Shown: positions 41,408 to 50,372 of the stretch, piece after piece
Position numbering within the stretch: position 1 is the first letter of the stretch
Layout: every line of letters begins with the position of its first letter
Assembly: GCF_030348505.1 (NCBI RefSeq)
Contig: NZ_JAUCFJ010000002.1
Span: 2,298,001 to 2,362,000 of the forward strand
Length of the DNA: 64,000 nucleotides
Direction of reading: 5' to 3'
Source: Lysinibacillus sp. G4S2
GTDB lineage: Bacteria; Bacillota; Bacilli; Bacillales_A; Planococcaceae
Notes under the pieces: model-generated
What the model saw: the letters and a program-made list of their open reading frames with translations, nothing else
What the model was told of the DNA's origin: nothing
Database searches by the model: none
Program-made: the position numbers and the translations under genes

Positions 41408-42361
41408 TTATTCACATAATAGAATCTGGCGTAAAAACGATTGCTTTTTAGCAATGCATCGATCTGCTATAACAAAACCTGCATCTTCTATCAAGTCATC
41501 AATTGTTTCAATCGTAACGACAACGACTTTATCGGCAATGCGTCGAGCATGTTGTAGAATATTAAATTGATCTTCGGTTGATGTATGCGTAAATAAGTTA
41601 TAAGGTAAATCAATTATCGCGACATCATAATGTTCCTTAACCTCCGAGATTGGACCTAATGTAATGGTGCCTGTTAACCCAAAATATGAGATGTTTTTTC
41701 TGGAACCTTGACAAACATTGTAATTCATATCTCGCCCTTCAATATTAATCCCCATGGAAAGGGCTTCAATTACTACTGTCCCTATACCACAGCAAGGATC
41801 AATCGCACGAATATTTTGAGGCTGTGGAACTGCGATATTTGCAACAGTACGAGCTACTCTAGTACTTAGTGCCGTTGAATAACTGTGTGGCTTGTGTAAA
41901 TGATTATGCCAAATGGATTCACTCTTCATATGCTTTCCGAAATACCATATTCCATCTATTAAAATAAGACCAAATACAACTTCAGGCTCATTAAGTTCTG
42001 GTTCGCCATCGATGCACAATCCTACCTCGCGTTCTATCATTCGACGCTCGGGCAGATGAATTTTCTTCTCTTCACCTATATCCATACTATTTAAACAAAC
42101 TACTTTAAAAGTTGTTTCCTTTACTGTTAAATCCTTTACCAATGTCTTGATGTTTTCTAAGCTGTTTTCTTCATATAGCACTTCAAGTCTGTCTTGTATA
42201 AAAGGACTACGGCTTGGATCAATTTTAAAAGGGCTTATTATATAGTTTGATTGGGAATCAAGATTAAAAAATGAACGCATCTCCATTCTGCACAGATCGT
42301 ATTCATCAACATGATGTACATATGTGTATATAAATTTACTGTTATTTTGTTCGTTACTCAA
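41408..42361 (-). CDS. SAM-dependent RNA methyltransferase-like protein (UPF0020/TRM11 type)
   Basis: 317 residues. The C-terminal half is a Rossmann methyltransferase: AIDPCCGIGTVVIEALSMG (SAM loop), GRDMNYNVCQGSRKNI and DVAIIDLPYNLFTH, a D-L-P-Y version of the DPPY motif used by enzymes that methylate base amino groups. The N-terminal half would bind RNA but I see no clear THUMP motif. TTG 42361 follows AGGATGAT. Substrate, perhaps tRNA guanine, is inferred from the family. Confidence 0.8.
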   Translation of the reverse strand: MSNEQNNSKFIYTYVHHVDEYDLCRMEMRSFFNLDSQSNYIISPFKIDPSRSPFIQDRLEVLYEENSLENIKTLVKDLTVKETTFKVVCLNSMDIGEEKKIHLPERRMIEREVGLCIDGEPELNEPEVVFGLILIDGIWYFGKHMKSESIWHNHLHKPHSYSTALSTRVARTVANIAVPQPQNIRAIDPCCGIGTVVIEALSMGINIEGRDMNYNVCQGSRKNISYFGLTGTITLGPISEVKEHYDVAIIDLPYNLFTHTSTEDQFNILQHARRIADKVVVVTIETIDDLIEDAGFVIADRCIAKKQSFLRQILLCE

Positions 42362-42563
42362 TTGATTATCATCCTTTTATCGTGTTGTTCACTTGATTTC
42401 ATTAAAGTTAAAAAACAAATGAAGTTGTTTATTTTGTAATCGTATCATAGGTGTCTCTATCAAGCCACTCGATATCAATATCGAAATTAGATCGTATTCA
42501 AGTAGTGATGAGGTTAATGCCAAAAGATCGCTCCCCAATCATCAAGCCAAACAAGCAAAAGGG

Positions 42564-42917
42564 TTAATCCAGTTGCTTGTTAGTTTTGTTATGCTTGATT
42601 GCTAAATATAATGAGAAACTTATCGCAACGAACATTATTACAGAAAATACAACCGAGAACGTGGCTTTATAGTAGATGGATGTAATCAGCATGACGAGCG
42701 AACTAATGATGATGGCTACACGTAGTAATATATCTGTTTTTGCACTTGGATTAAAAAAATCTTGAAGAATAGCAAATAAATAAGCTATTCCGAAAAATAC
42801 AAGATACTCATAAACAAACACAGGCTTCACGAAATTTGGGATTCCAAAATAAATTAATTCAAATATAAAAATGAGTAGCACTACATATTTTCCGTATTTG
42901 CTTATGAAGTTTGACAA
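42564..42917 (-). CDS. Small membrane protein, unknown
   Basis: 117 residues from TTG 42917 with AGGGGTGAT upstream; the frame is open to 42971. Four hydrophobic segments (YVVLLIFIFELIYFG, VYEYLVFFGIAYLFAIL, ILLRVAIIISSLVMLITSIY, FSVVFSVIMFVAISFSLYLA). No family recognised. It lies alone between the methyltransferase and the AlkD-like gene. Confidence 0.68.
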   Translation of the reverse strand: MSNFISKYGKYVVLLIFIFELIYFGIPNFVKPVFVYEYLVFFGIAYLFAILQDFFNPSAKTDILLRVAIIISSLVMLITSIYYKATFSVVFSVIMFVAISFSLYLAIKHNKTNKQLD

Positions 42918-43140
42918 AGTATCACCCCTCGTATTTATTCTAAAAAAATTAGAAATTTTTGCTATAAGCATTTAGTTTCAATTTAAAGAGATATTTCTGA
43001 AAGGACGATAATAGATAAAATCGTTAATAGACACATCTGAAGAAATTTATCTCAGGTGCTGCACTTTTAATAGTGGAAATAATTTGTAAGAAAAAATAAT
43101 ATAGAAAGAGACATCTAATAAAATTTCAGGGGGTTATGAA

Positions 43141-43968
43141 ATGGTTGTAAAAGAAGATATTTTAAATAGAAAGGGAGCTAGAAAGGCTAGTGATATCCCA
43201 AATGATGTTTTAATGTTGTTGAATCAAGGGGAAATAGAGAGTGTTAATTTAATGGAATGGCAAGCTGTTAACCATATTTCTTTAGTCAAAAATGTTCTAC
43301 CAACAATAGGGCTAGAAGAAAAATTAGAATTTGTACTAACTGAGATAGAGAAGCAAAAAGTCGAAACGGGAATGAAGGCTATACGTTTAATAGGGAGTTT
43401 ATTAGATACAGTCATGATAGATGAAAGTGCTACTAAAAAAGAGGATGTAATCAAAGTTTGCTCCCAACATGTATCTGATAGTGTCCGATGTTGGGCAGCA
43501 TTTATGAATAAAAACAACGATTATTCTTTAGAGGAGAAATTGTTGTATATCCGACCTTTCGCAGCAGATCATCATTTTGGTGTCCGAGAAATTGCTTGGA
43601 TGTCAATTAGGGAAGACCTTTCAGCAAATATTGAGAATAGCGTAGACCTGTTAGCAGAGTGGGCGAAAAGTGAAGATGAAAACATTCGTAGGTTCAGTTT
43701 AGAATCAATCCGTCCTCGCGGAGTATGGACAAAGCATATTGAAAGATTAAAGGAAGAACCGCAAATCGTACTTCCTATTCTACATTTACTAAAATCAGAT
43801 TCGTCAAAGTATGTTCAAGATTCTGTCGGTAACTGGTTAAATGATGCTAGCAAAACTCAACCAGAGTGGGTTAAAAACCTTTGTGATGAATGGCAAAAAG
43901 AATCTCCAACTAAGGCAACGGAGAGAATCATTAAAAAGGCTCAAAGAACGATAGTAAAAGGGAAATAA
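43141..43968 (+). CDS. AlkD-like DNA alkylation repair / HEAT-repeat protein
   Basis: 275 residues made of HEAT-like helix pairs. DHHFGVREIAWMSIREDL, NIRRFSLESIRPRGVWTKHI and VQDSVGNWLNDASKTQPEWV are typical of the AlkD group, whose members remove bulky or positively charged alkylated bases. GGGGG precedes ATG 43141; an out-of-frame ATG lies 5 nt before. Whether the catalytic Asp/Trp set of AlkD is complete cannot be settled here. Confidence 0.8.
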   Translation: MVVKEDILNRKGARKASDIPNDVLMLLNQGEIESVNLMEWQAVNHISLVKNVLPTIGLEEKLEFVLTEIEKQKVETGMKAIRLIGSLLDTVMIDESATKKEDVIKVCSQHVSDSVRCWAAFMNKNNDYSLEEKLLYIRPFAADHHFGVREIAWMSIREDLSANIENSVDLLAEWAKSEDENIRRFSLESIRPRGVWTKHIERLKEEPQIVLPILHLLKSDSSKYVQDSVGNWLNDASKTQPEWVKNLCDEWQKESPTKATERIIKKAQRTIVKGK

Positions 43969-44073
43969 CGTTTTGGTTTGTGTGTCATTTATAATAAAAA
44001 ACATCCTTTTGGAAAATGGACATGTTGTAATGGACATTTTTTACAGAAGGGTGTTTTTTTATTTTCTTAAGCT

Positions 44074-44426
44074 TTAACTTCCAAAAGGATTGTCTACATA
44101 AGGAACCTTCACTGGAATGCGCATTAGTTGAGTAGCCATAAATTTAGGTGGATATGGCATATCGTTTTCTAACCACCAAACAAGCATCTCAAGAAAAGCT
44201 GTGGCAAAAATTCTGATAGCCATTTCAAGTGGAACTGTCCGCTTTTTATCATCTGATTGCGTGCAATTAATCCCGTTTGAAACAATATCGATGAGGATCT
44301 CTTTCATGCTTGAAGGGAAATAGGGAATATTTTTTTCTAGAAATTTGTTTGAATAAATTCATGAATGTATCCGTGAGGCTCATCTTCATCATTAAAAATA
44401 TCAAATTCTATCTTGTTAAGAAAACG
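44074..44426 (-). pseudogene. TetR family regulator, broken
   Basis: The 77-codon frame ending at 44074 (ILIDIVSNGINCTQSDDKKR, FLEMLVWWLENDMPYPPKF) is the C-terminal ligand domain of a TetR regulator. Upstream, in another frame, RFLNKIEFDIFNDEDEPHG and YIHEFIQTNF continue the protein before a stop. The DNA-binding half is missing. So a frameshift and a truncation have destroyed it. 44427-44905 shows only GATATCCGCG twice (about 44441 and 44462). Confidence 0.65.
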
Positions 44427-44913
44427 TGTAGGATGAGAACGGATATCCGCGCGCAGCAGAGATATCCGCGAAAAGAAACAAATACCAACGCAAAAAGGTG
44501 AATTAACTTGAAGTGTGAGCGACTTTCATCAATTGCGAATAGCACAAACATCACAATTTTTTCTGCATATGATAATGAGGAAGCGTTTTTATTAAATAAT
44601 ATAGAAGAAAAGTACTTCTATTTCATCCAAAATGGAAACAATATATAAGGGAAAGATGGCTGCAAAAAAATTGTCAAAATGACATGGTTAAGTTGGGTCG
44701 ATTTGGCATGTTATATCGTTTTAATCAATCACTAAAATCCTGTATTTTAGATGATTTAAGCTAGTTCAGACTAAGATTTGTACGATTATGTGAATTCCAC
44801 AAAAAAAAATTGCAAAAACCTTAACTATTTCATACGAAATCCGTATAATAAATCAAACAGTGCGGAAATTGTCCATATTCTATCGGTAAATTGCGTGAAT
44901 TTTTTAAATTGTA

Positions 44914-44949
44914 TTGACGTAGAGAGCGATAATTTGTACACTGTGTACA
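44914..44949 (+). promoter_or_regulatory. Aspartate kinase promoter with overlapping TGTACAC dyad
   Basis: TTGACG (44914-44919), 17 nt, TACACT (44937-44942). TGTACAC-T-GTGTACA (44935-44949) is a perfect 7-bp dyad over the -10 box, well placed for a repressor. I see no lysine riboswitch in the leader. Confidence 0.6.
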
Positions 44950-45004
44950 TTCAATTGTTTTGTGGAGAAATACAATTAATTTAAAAAGTTAGGATTTGAT
45001 AGAT

Positions 45005-46363
45005 ATGATCGTATGTAAATTTGGTGGAACATCTGTAGCAAGTGCAGAACAAATTCAAAAAGTAGCAAACATTGTAAAATCTAATCCGGCACGTAAAATC
45101 GTAGCCGTTTCAGCGCCAGGGAAACGCTCCGGTGATGATATAAAGGTAACTGATTTATTAATAAATTTAGCAATGGCAGTATTAAAAAATGAAGATGTGG
45201 AAGAGAAAGTGCAAACAGTTGTGAATCGTTTTAAGGCGATTGCAGATGGTTTGCAGTTAGATCATACAATTTGTGGCGTGATAGCTGAAGATTTGCGTGA
45301 ACGTGTGCAAGGCGATAAATCGAATGAGGAATTATTTATCGATAGCATGAAAGCAGCAGGGGAAGATAATAACGCGAAGCTTATCGCAGCGTATTTCAAT
45401 TCTATCGGTATGCCGGCTCGTTACGTAAGTCCAAAAGATGGTTTAGTGGTCAATGATTTACCTGAACGCACGTATGCATTACCAGAGGCTTATGCTAATT
45501 TAGCACCTCTAAAAAATACAAAAGAAATTATTGTGTTCCCAGGTTTCTTCGGTTACACTAAAGCGGGCATATTGCGAACGTTTGACCGCGGTGGCTCTGA
45601 TATTACAGGCTCTATTTTAGCAGCAGCTGTTGAAGCAGAGCTTTATGAAAACTTTACGGATGTGGATTGTGTGTTTTCTGCGAATCCGAAAGTCGTGAAT
45701 GATCCAGTGGAAATTAAAGAAATTACGTATCGCGAAATGCGCGAATTATCCTATGCAGGCTTTTCAGTGTTCCATGATGAAGCGTTAATGCCTGTCTACA
45801 AGATTGGGGTGCCCGTTAACATAAAAAATACAAATAATCCATCAGCCCCAGGTACTCGTATCGTACCAAGACGCTCTGCTACAGGTCGTCCAGTTACAGG
45901 TATCTCGGCAGACAGTGGCTTTTCAACTTTATATGTGTCAAAGTATTTGATGAATCGTGAAGTAGGCTTTGGACGTAAGCTTCTACAAATTTTAGAAGAT
46001 GAAAATATTTCGTATGAACATACGCCGTCTGGTTTAGACGATATTTCTGTTATTATGCGCTCAAATCAAATTACACCAGAAAATGAAGCGCGTATTCTTT
46101 ATCGTGTGAAACATGAATTGTATGCTGATGACGTGCAAATGCGTCATGGTTTCTCTATGATTGTGATCGTAGGGGAAGGTATGCGCAATAACACAGGTCT
46201 TGCGGCACGTGCTGCAACTGCTATTTCAAAAACAGGTGCAAATATAGAGATGATTAATCAAGGTTCATCTGAAGTTAGTTTAGTATTCGGTGTGCTACAA
46301 GAATTCGAAAATCAAATTTTACAGGCGCTTTATGAAGAATTTTTTGCGCATGTGAGAGTTTAA
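45005..46363 (+). CDS. Aspartate kinase
   Basis: About 452 residues, phosphorylating aspartate as the first step to lysine, threonine and methionine. VCKFGGTSVASAEQI is the kinase signature, FDRGGSDITGSILAAA the nucleotide site, and two ACT domains close the chain (ISVIMRSNQ and then MIVIVGEGMRNNTGLAARAA, INQGSSEVSLVFGV). Length and undivided structure fit the monofunctional class without an internal start for a beta subunit, such as the threonine-linked YclM type. ATG 45005 is used; TTG 44996 is also possible. Isoform and inhibitor cannot be decided. Confidence 0.92.
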   Translation: MIVCKFGGTSVASAEQIQKVANIVKSNPARKIVAVSAPGKRSGDDIKVTDLLINLAMAVLKNEDVEEKVQTVVNRFKAIADGLQLDHTICGVIAEDLRERVQGDKSNEELFIDSMKAAGEDNNAKLIAAYFNSIGMPARYVSPKDGLVVNDLPERTYALPEAYANLAPLKNTKEIIVFPGFFGYTKAGILRTFDRGGSDITGSILAAAVEAELYENFTDVDCVFSANPKVVNDPVEIKEITYREMRELSYAGFSVFHDEALMPVYKIGVPVNIKNTNNPSAPGTRIVPRRSATGRPVTGISADSGFSTLYVSKYLMNREVGFGRKLLQILEDENISYEHTPSGLDDISVIMRSNQITPENEARILYRVKHELYADDVQMRHGFSMIVIVGEGMRNNTGLAARAATAISKTGANIEMINQGSSEVSLVFGVLQEFENQILQALYEEFFAHVRV

Positions 46364-46369
46364 GTAAAT

Positions 46370-46400
46370 AAACACTAATCCTTGAACGGGATTAGTGTTT
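46370..46400 (+). terminator. Terminator after aspartate kinase
   Basis: AAACACTAATCC (46370-46381) pairs exactly with GGATTAGTGTTT (46389-46400), then TCTTTTT. Confidence 0.9.
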
Positions 46401-46457
46401 TCTTTTTCACGGGAATACGGTAAAATCGAGGGCGTACATAGATTGGAGGTTTTACTT

Positions 46458-46640
46458 TTGAAAAAATTATCGATTGGTATGTTTCTATCAATGATTGGCA
46501 TACTATTTGTTTGTTTAACGATCATGGATATTTTACCTGCCTCGACTAAAACAATGAAGTTTGTCTATATCGGGATTGGCTGGGTATTTATCATTGCGGG
46601 ATCCATTGTTCGTTTTAAACACTTAAAACAAAAGCAATAA
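46458..46640 (+). CDS. Small two-span membrane protein
   Basis: 60 residues from TTG 46458 (GGAGG 8 nt upstream). Two hydrophobic segments, MFLSMIGILFVCLTIMDIL and FVYIGIGWVFIIAGSIV, with a short basic tail. No family recognised. It lies between the aspartate kinase terminator and the leader of the cobalamin operon. Confidence 0.65.
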   Translation: MKKLSIGMFLSMIGILFVCLTIMDILPASTKTMKFVYIGIGWVFIIAGSIVRFKHLKQKQ

Positions 46641-46767
46641 CGGAATATCTCGAAATTGAACTGTTTTAAAACGCGAATTTATGATACAATTTCAAAAAAA
46701 TAAATAATTTGAGTATTATGAAGTTGCGATGCTGTGCGAAAATTCAAAAGTTTTAAATTGGGGAAAG

Positions 46768-46823
46768 ATGATTAAGTTAAAAATCAACAGTACAAATTCT
46801 TCTTTGTAAGAATTTGTTTTTTT
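46768..46823 (+). promoter_or_regulatory. Leader ORF and terminator ahead of the group II intron
   Basis: A 13-codon ORF (ATG 46768, reading IKLKINSTNSSL, stop 46807-46809) runs into the stem ACAAATTCTT (46792-46801)/AAGAATTTGT (46808-46817) with seven T. The stop codon lies at the start of the right arm, so ribosome movement would disturb the hairpin. It may be an attenuator or simply a terminator. Confidence 0.45.
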
Positions 46824-46825
46824 AT

Positions 46826-48713
46826 GTGCGCCCGGCATGCGTATGAACTATAGGGTGCAAGTCCCGAACCCCGAAGACAGAAGTAGAGGTTAGCCAAGAG
46901 CAAGGGTGTCCGTGGCGACGCGGAATCTGAAGGAAGCTGGAGGCAAAACACCGGTCCGAGGAACACGAATCTCATATAAGGCTAGGTATGATTGGATGAG
47001 TGTGCATAACAACACAAAGTCCTTTCTGTCGAAGGTCATATCGAGTAAATGAGGCGGATAGATGGTGTGAAAGTGCATGCGCTTACCCGGGGAGGTCTGA
47101 TGGAAACGCAAAGTACACTTTGTAACCTACTTAGCGATAGGTAGCTGAACCATCAGAAGTCAGCAGAGGTCATAGTACCATTCACTTCTAGAATGAATGG
47201 GAAGGACCGAACAATTCGGAGAGAATAGCCCTTGGCATGCAGTTTTCTATGGTAAACACAGAAAATCCAGAAGGACCGACTTAATGGAGGTAATGGTGAA
47301 TCCCATGAGGGACATTGAGCGGGTGCAGTAGAAACTGTTATAAGAAGACAAGCTATTCACGGAGGAGTCGAACGAGATGTTAATGAGTCAAATATTATCA
47401 CGGGAGAATCTGCTTCTCGCACTCAAACGGGTGGAACGAAACAAAGGGAGTCATGGAGTAGACAAAATGCCCGTAAAATTCCTACGACAGCATGTAGTCG
47501 AAAACTGGCTAACGATTAAGAAGCAAATTCTTGAGGGAACCTACCAACCACAACCAGTTCGCAGAATCGAAATCCCGAAACCTGACGGCGGTGTGCGACT
47601 ATTAGGAATCCCAACCGTGACAGACCGACTCATTCAACAGGCGATTGCCCAAGTGCTATCCAACCTATATGACCCGAACTTCTCGAATCATAGTTACGGA
47701 TTTCGACCAAAACGAAGTGCTCACGATGCAATCCGAGAAGCCAAAGGTCATATAAAAGAAGGATACCGCTGGGTAGTAGATATGGACTTAGAGAAATTCT
47801 TCGACAAAGTAAACCATGACCGTCTAATGAGTACATTAGCGAAGAAAATTTCTGATAAACCTCTACTCAAGCTGATTCGTAGATACTTACAATCGGGTGT
47901 CATGATAAATGGTGTCGTTTATGATACAGATGAAGGAACACCCCAAGGGGGCCCACTGAGTCCACTTCTCTCAAATATTGTGCTGGATGAATTAGACAAA
48001 GAATTAGAGAAACGTGGTCATAAATTTGTCCGTTACGCCGATGACTGCAATATTTATGTGAAAACAAAACGAGCAGGAGAACGAGTGATGGCAAGTATCA
48101 AAACCTTTATTGAGAAGACGCTACGATTGAAAATAAATGAGAAGAAATCCGCAGTGGCTCGTCCTTGGCAACGTAAATTCCTAGGATTTAGCTTTACCTC
48201 CCGCAAAGAACCACAAGTTCGAATTGCGAAAGAGAGCATAAAGCGAATGAAGAACAAAATTCGGGAATTAACAGCTAGAAAGAAGCCACTTCCAATGGAG
48301 TACCGAATTCAACAATTGAATCAATACTTAATTGGGTGGTGTGGCTACTTTGCATTAGCGGATACGAAATCAATATTTGAATCACTGGATGGATGGATTA
48401 GAAGAAGACTTCGTATGTGTTTATGGAAGAATTGGAAAAAGCCTCGTACGAAAGTGCGCAACCTAATTCGCTTAGGAGTTCCAGACTGGAAGGCTTACGA
48501 ATGGGGCAATACTCGCAAGAGTTACTGGCGTATCTCGAAAAGTCCAATATTACACAGAACCCTTGGTAACTCTTATTGGAGTAACCAAGGGCTCAAAAGT
48601 CTGCAAGCTCGTTATGAAATCTTGCGTTATTCACCTTAATTGAACCGCCGTATACGGATCCGTACGTACGGTGGTTGGAGAGGTCGGGAGTTAATCACTC
48701 CCTCCTACTCGAT
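46826..48713 (+). mobile_element. Group II intron, IIC-like, with its reverse transcriptase gene
   Basis: The 5' end is GTGCGCCCGGCATGCG, a normal group II start. Domain V is 48647-48680 (GAACCGCCGTATACGG, GTACGTACGGTGGTT), followed by a domain VI hairpin and CTACTCGAT near 48713. The RNA scaffold 46826-47376 precedes the maturase. It begins 3 nt after the T-run of a terminator hairpin, the target choice typical of IIC introns, and the encoded protein lacks an endonuclease domain, as IIC proteins do. The last base is placed by similarity to known ends, give or take a few nt. Confidence 0.85.
47377..48639 (+). CDS. ltrA: Group II intron reverse transcriptase/maturase
   Basis: 420 residues. 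Reverse transcriptase steps are present: NHSYGFRPKRSAHDAI, DMDLEKFFDKVNHDRL, EGTPQGGPLSPLLSNI, and the active site YADD at residues 220-223. The maturase (X) region is YLIGWCGYFALADTKS with the following SLDGWIRRRLRMCLWKNW. There is no HNH endonuclease at the end. It aids splicing of its own intron and copies it into new sites. GGAGGAG precedes ATG. The frame is whole, so the intron may be active. Confidence 0.93.
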   Translation: MLMSQILSRENLLLALKRVERNKGSHGVDKMPVKFLRQHVVENWLTIKKQILEGTYQPQPVRRIEIPKPDGGVRLLGIPTVTDRLIQQAIAQVLSNLYDPNFSNHSYGFRPKRSAHDAIREAKGHIKEGYRWVVDMDLEKFFDKVNHDRLMSTLAKKISDKPLLKLIRRYLQSGVMINGVVYDTDEGTPQGGPLSPLLSNIVLDELDKELEKRGHKFVRYADDCNIYVKTKRAGERVMASIKTFIEKTLRLKINEKKSAVARPWQRKFLGFSFTSRKEPQVRIAKESIKRMKNKIRELTARKKPLPMEYRIQQLNQYLIGWCGYFALADTKSIFESLDGWIRRRLRMCLWKNWKKPRTKVRNLIRLGVPDWKAYEWGNTRKSYWRISKSPILHRTLGNSYWSNQGLKSLQARYEILRYSP

Positions 48714-48735
48714 TTTCTGAATAGGAGGCGAGATC

Positions 48736-49419
48736 ATGTCAGTACTTCGCAAGGGCGATATTCATATTTCTGACCATTATGTTGCCGTCCGAACAGATTC
48801 ACCGATGAAGGTCGTATCTTCAGCCGTACATAATCCGGGCTTTGGCTATTATACACATCTGATGAATCGTTCGGTGCCCTATACGTATGATGAACGAAAA
48901 CCGCAGTTAGAATTACAACTATTTTTACAGTCAGAGGGCTTTCCCGTTGATAAGACAGTTGCGATGATGACGGCTGTCTATGCCAGGTATGCAACAATCC
49001 GTGAGTTTACATATGAAGGCATTCATCTTGTCATTATGATTACAGCTGGACTTGGCAATGCCGTAGATATAACGCGTGCTTTTCATCGCAAGGAGCAATA
49101 TCATGCAGGTACCATCAATACGTGGGTTCTGATAAATGGGAGATTGTCGGATGAAGCTTTATTTCAAGCGATGATCTCTACGACAGAGGCAAAGGTTAAG
49201 GCACTCTTTGATGAGGGCATTACAGATCCAACAACAGGCACACAAGCTACAGGTACTTCAACGGATAGTTTGTTGATTGCTTCGACGGAGGAAGGCGACT
49301 ACCATCAATATGCAGGGCCGATTACGATGCTTGGGAAAGTTATTGGCCATGGTGTTTACGAAACGATGCGAGAAGCTGTGCAAAAATATAAAAAAGATAA
49401 AGAGGAGAATCCTTTATGA
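48736..49419 (+). CDS. cbiZ: Adenosylcobinamide amidohydrolase CbiZ
   Basis: 227 residues. GLGNAVDITRAFHRKE, INGRLSDEALFQAMISTTEA and TGTSTDSLLIASTEEGDYHQ followed by YAGPITMLGKVIG are the family's conserved blocks. CbiZ cuts the side chain from salvaged adenosylcobinamide to give adenosylcobyric acid, so the cell can use foreign corrinoids with CbiB next door. TAGGAGGCGAG precedes ATG. It is the first gene of the cobalamin operon; its stop overlaps cbiB by 4 nt. The group II intron sits only some 20 nt upstream. Confidence 0.9.
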   Translation: MSVLRKGDIHISDHYVAVRTDSPMKVVSSAVHNPGFGYYTHLMNRSVPYTYDERKPQLELQLFLQSEGFPVDKTVAMMTAVYARYATIREFTYEGIHLVIMITAGLGNAVDITRAFHRKEQYHAGTINTWVLINGRLSDEALFQAMISTTEAKVKALFDEGITDPTTGTQATGTSTDSLLIASTEEGDYHQYAGPITMLGKVIGHGVYETMREAVQKYKKDKEENPL

Positions 49420-50372
49420 TGGCACTGATGATTGCCTGTATCATCGGGCTTACTTTTGATTTAGTAGTGGGTGATCCTCCTAAAATGCCTCATCCGGTTC
49501 GCTGGATTGGAAAGCTCATTCAATCTCAAACTGAATTGTGGAATAAAGGAAGAATGAGAAAACTCCGCGGCATGATTATGGCGCTCGCTGTAGTTGGTAC
49601 AACGATGTTTGTGGTGACAGCCATTATGTTACTAAGTTATCAGGTTAGCCCATTATTTGGCATAGTGATGGAGGGACTACTAATTGGTATAGGACTAGCA
49701 CAGCGAAGCTTGAAGGAGGCCGCGATGGCTGTTTATGAACCGCTAGTCAAAGGGGATTTTGCTGAGGCTCGTGTGAAGCTTTCTTGGATTGTTGGGCGTG
49801 ATACGGAGAAGCTTGACGAAGATGAGATTGTTCGTGGTGTTGTAGAAACGGTCTCAGAAAATACGAGTGACGGTGTAACAGCTCCATTATTTTATGCCTT
49901 TTTATTTGGCGCAATAGGGTTATGGGGTTATAAGGCTGTCAATACGTTAGACTCTATGGTTGGCTATAAAAACGAAAAATATAAAGATTTTGGTATGTTT
50001 TCTGCAAAGCTAGATGATGTATTGAATTTTATTCCAAGCCGGTTAACAGGCTTACTGATGGTACTAGGGACTAAAAATGAAACAAATAGATCACTTGGTA
50101 ACCGTTTAAAACGTTGGGCACAGGATGCGAAAAAGCACCCAAGCCCGAATAGTGGTTACTTAGAGGCAGCCACAGCTGTGCAACTTGGGGTACAGCTAGG
50201 TGGGAAAAATACATATCAGGGTGTCGTTTCTTATCGTGCAATAATGGGCGAAAAATTAGTTCCATTAACAAAAGAGCATATTGCAACGTCTGTTATTCAA
50301 ATGCGTATTGCTACTTTGCTCTTTACTCTTGTTATGTTAACAGTGGAGGTGTTAATTTTTGCTATTACCTAA
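49416..50372 (+). CDS. cbiB: Adenosylcobinamide-phosphate synthase CbiB/CobD
   Basis: 318 residues, integral membrane. Signature DLVVGDPPKMPHPVRWIGKL at the start, GRDTEKLDEDEIVRGVVETV, then SENTSDGVTAPLFY and NTLDSMVGYKNEKY. It joins adenosylcobyric acid with aminopropanol phosphate made by the next gene. Starts inside the cbiZ stop (ATGA) and its 3' end overlaps the decarboxylase gene by 14 nt, indicating translational coupling. Confidence 0.93.
   Translation: MMALMIACIIGLTFDLVVGDPPKMPHPVRWIGKLIQSQTELWNKGRMRKLRGMIMALAVVGTTMFVVTAIMLLSYQVSPLFGIVMEGLLIGIGLAQRSLKEAAMAVYEPLVKGDFAEARVKLSWIVGRDTEKLDEDEIVRGVVETVSENTSDGVTAPLFYAFLFGAIGLWGYKAVNTLDSMVGYKNEKYKDFGMFSAKLDDVLNFIPSRLTGLLMVLGTKNETNRSLGNRLKRWAQDAKKHPSPNSGYLEAATAVQLGVQLGGKNTYQGVVSYRAIMGEKLVPLTKEHIATSVIQMRIATLLFTLVMLTVEVLIFAIT

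Noticed and set aside
44427-45004. Lysine riboswitch ahead of aspartate kinase
   Set aside because: I could not find the L-box conserved blocks or an antiterminator/terminator pair; only a promoter and a dyad are visible.
46395-46457. Longer start for the small membrane protein (81 residues)
   Set aside because: The longer frame begins inside the aspartate kinase terminator; TTG 46458 has a good GGAGG site.
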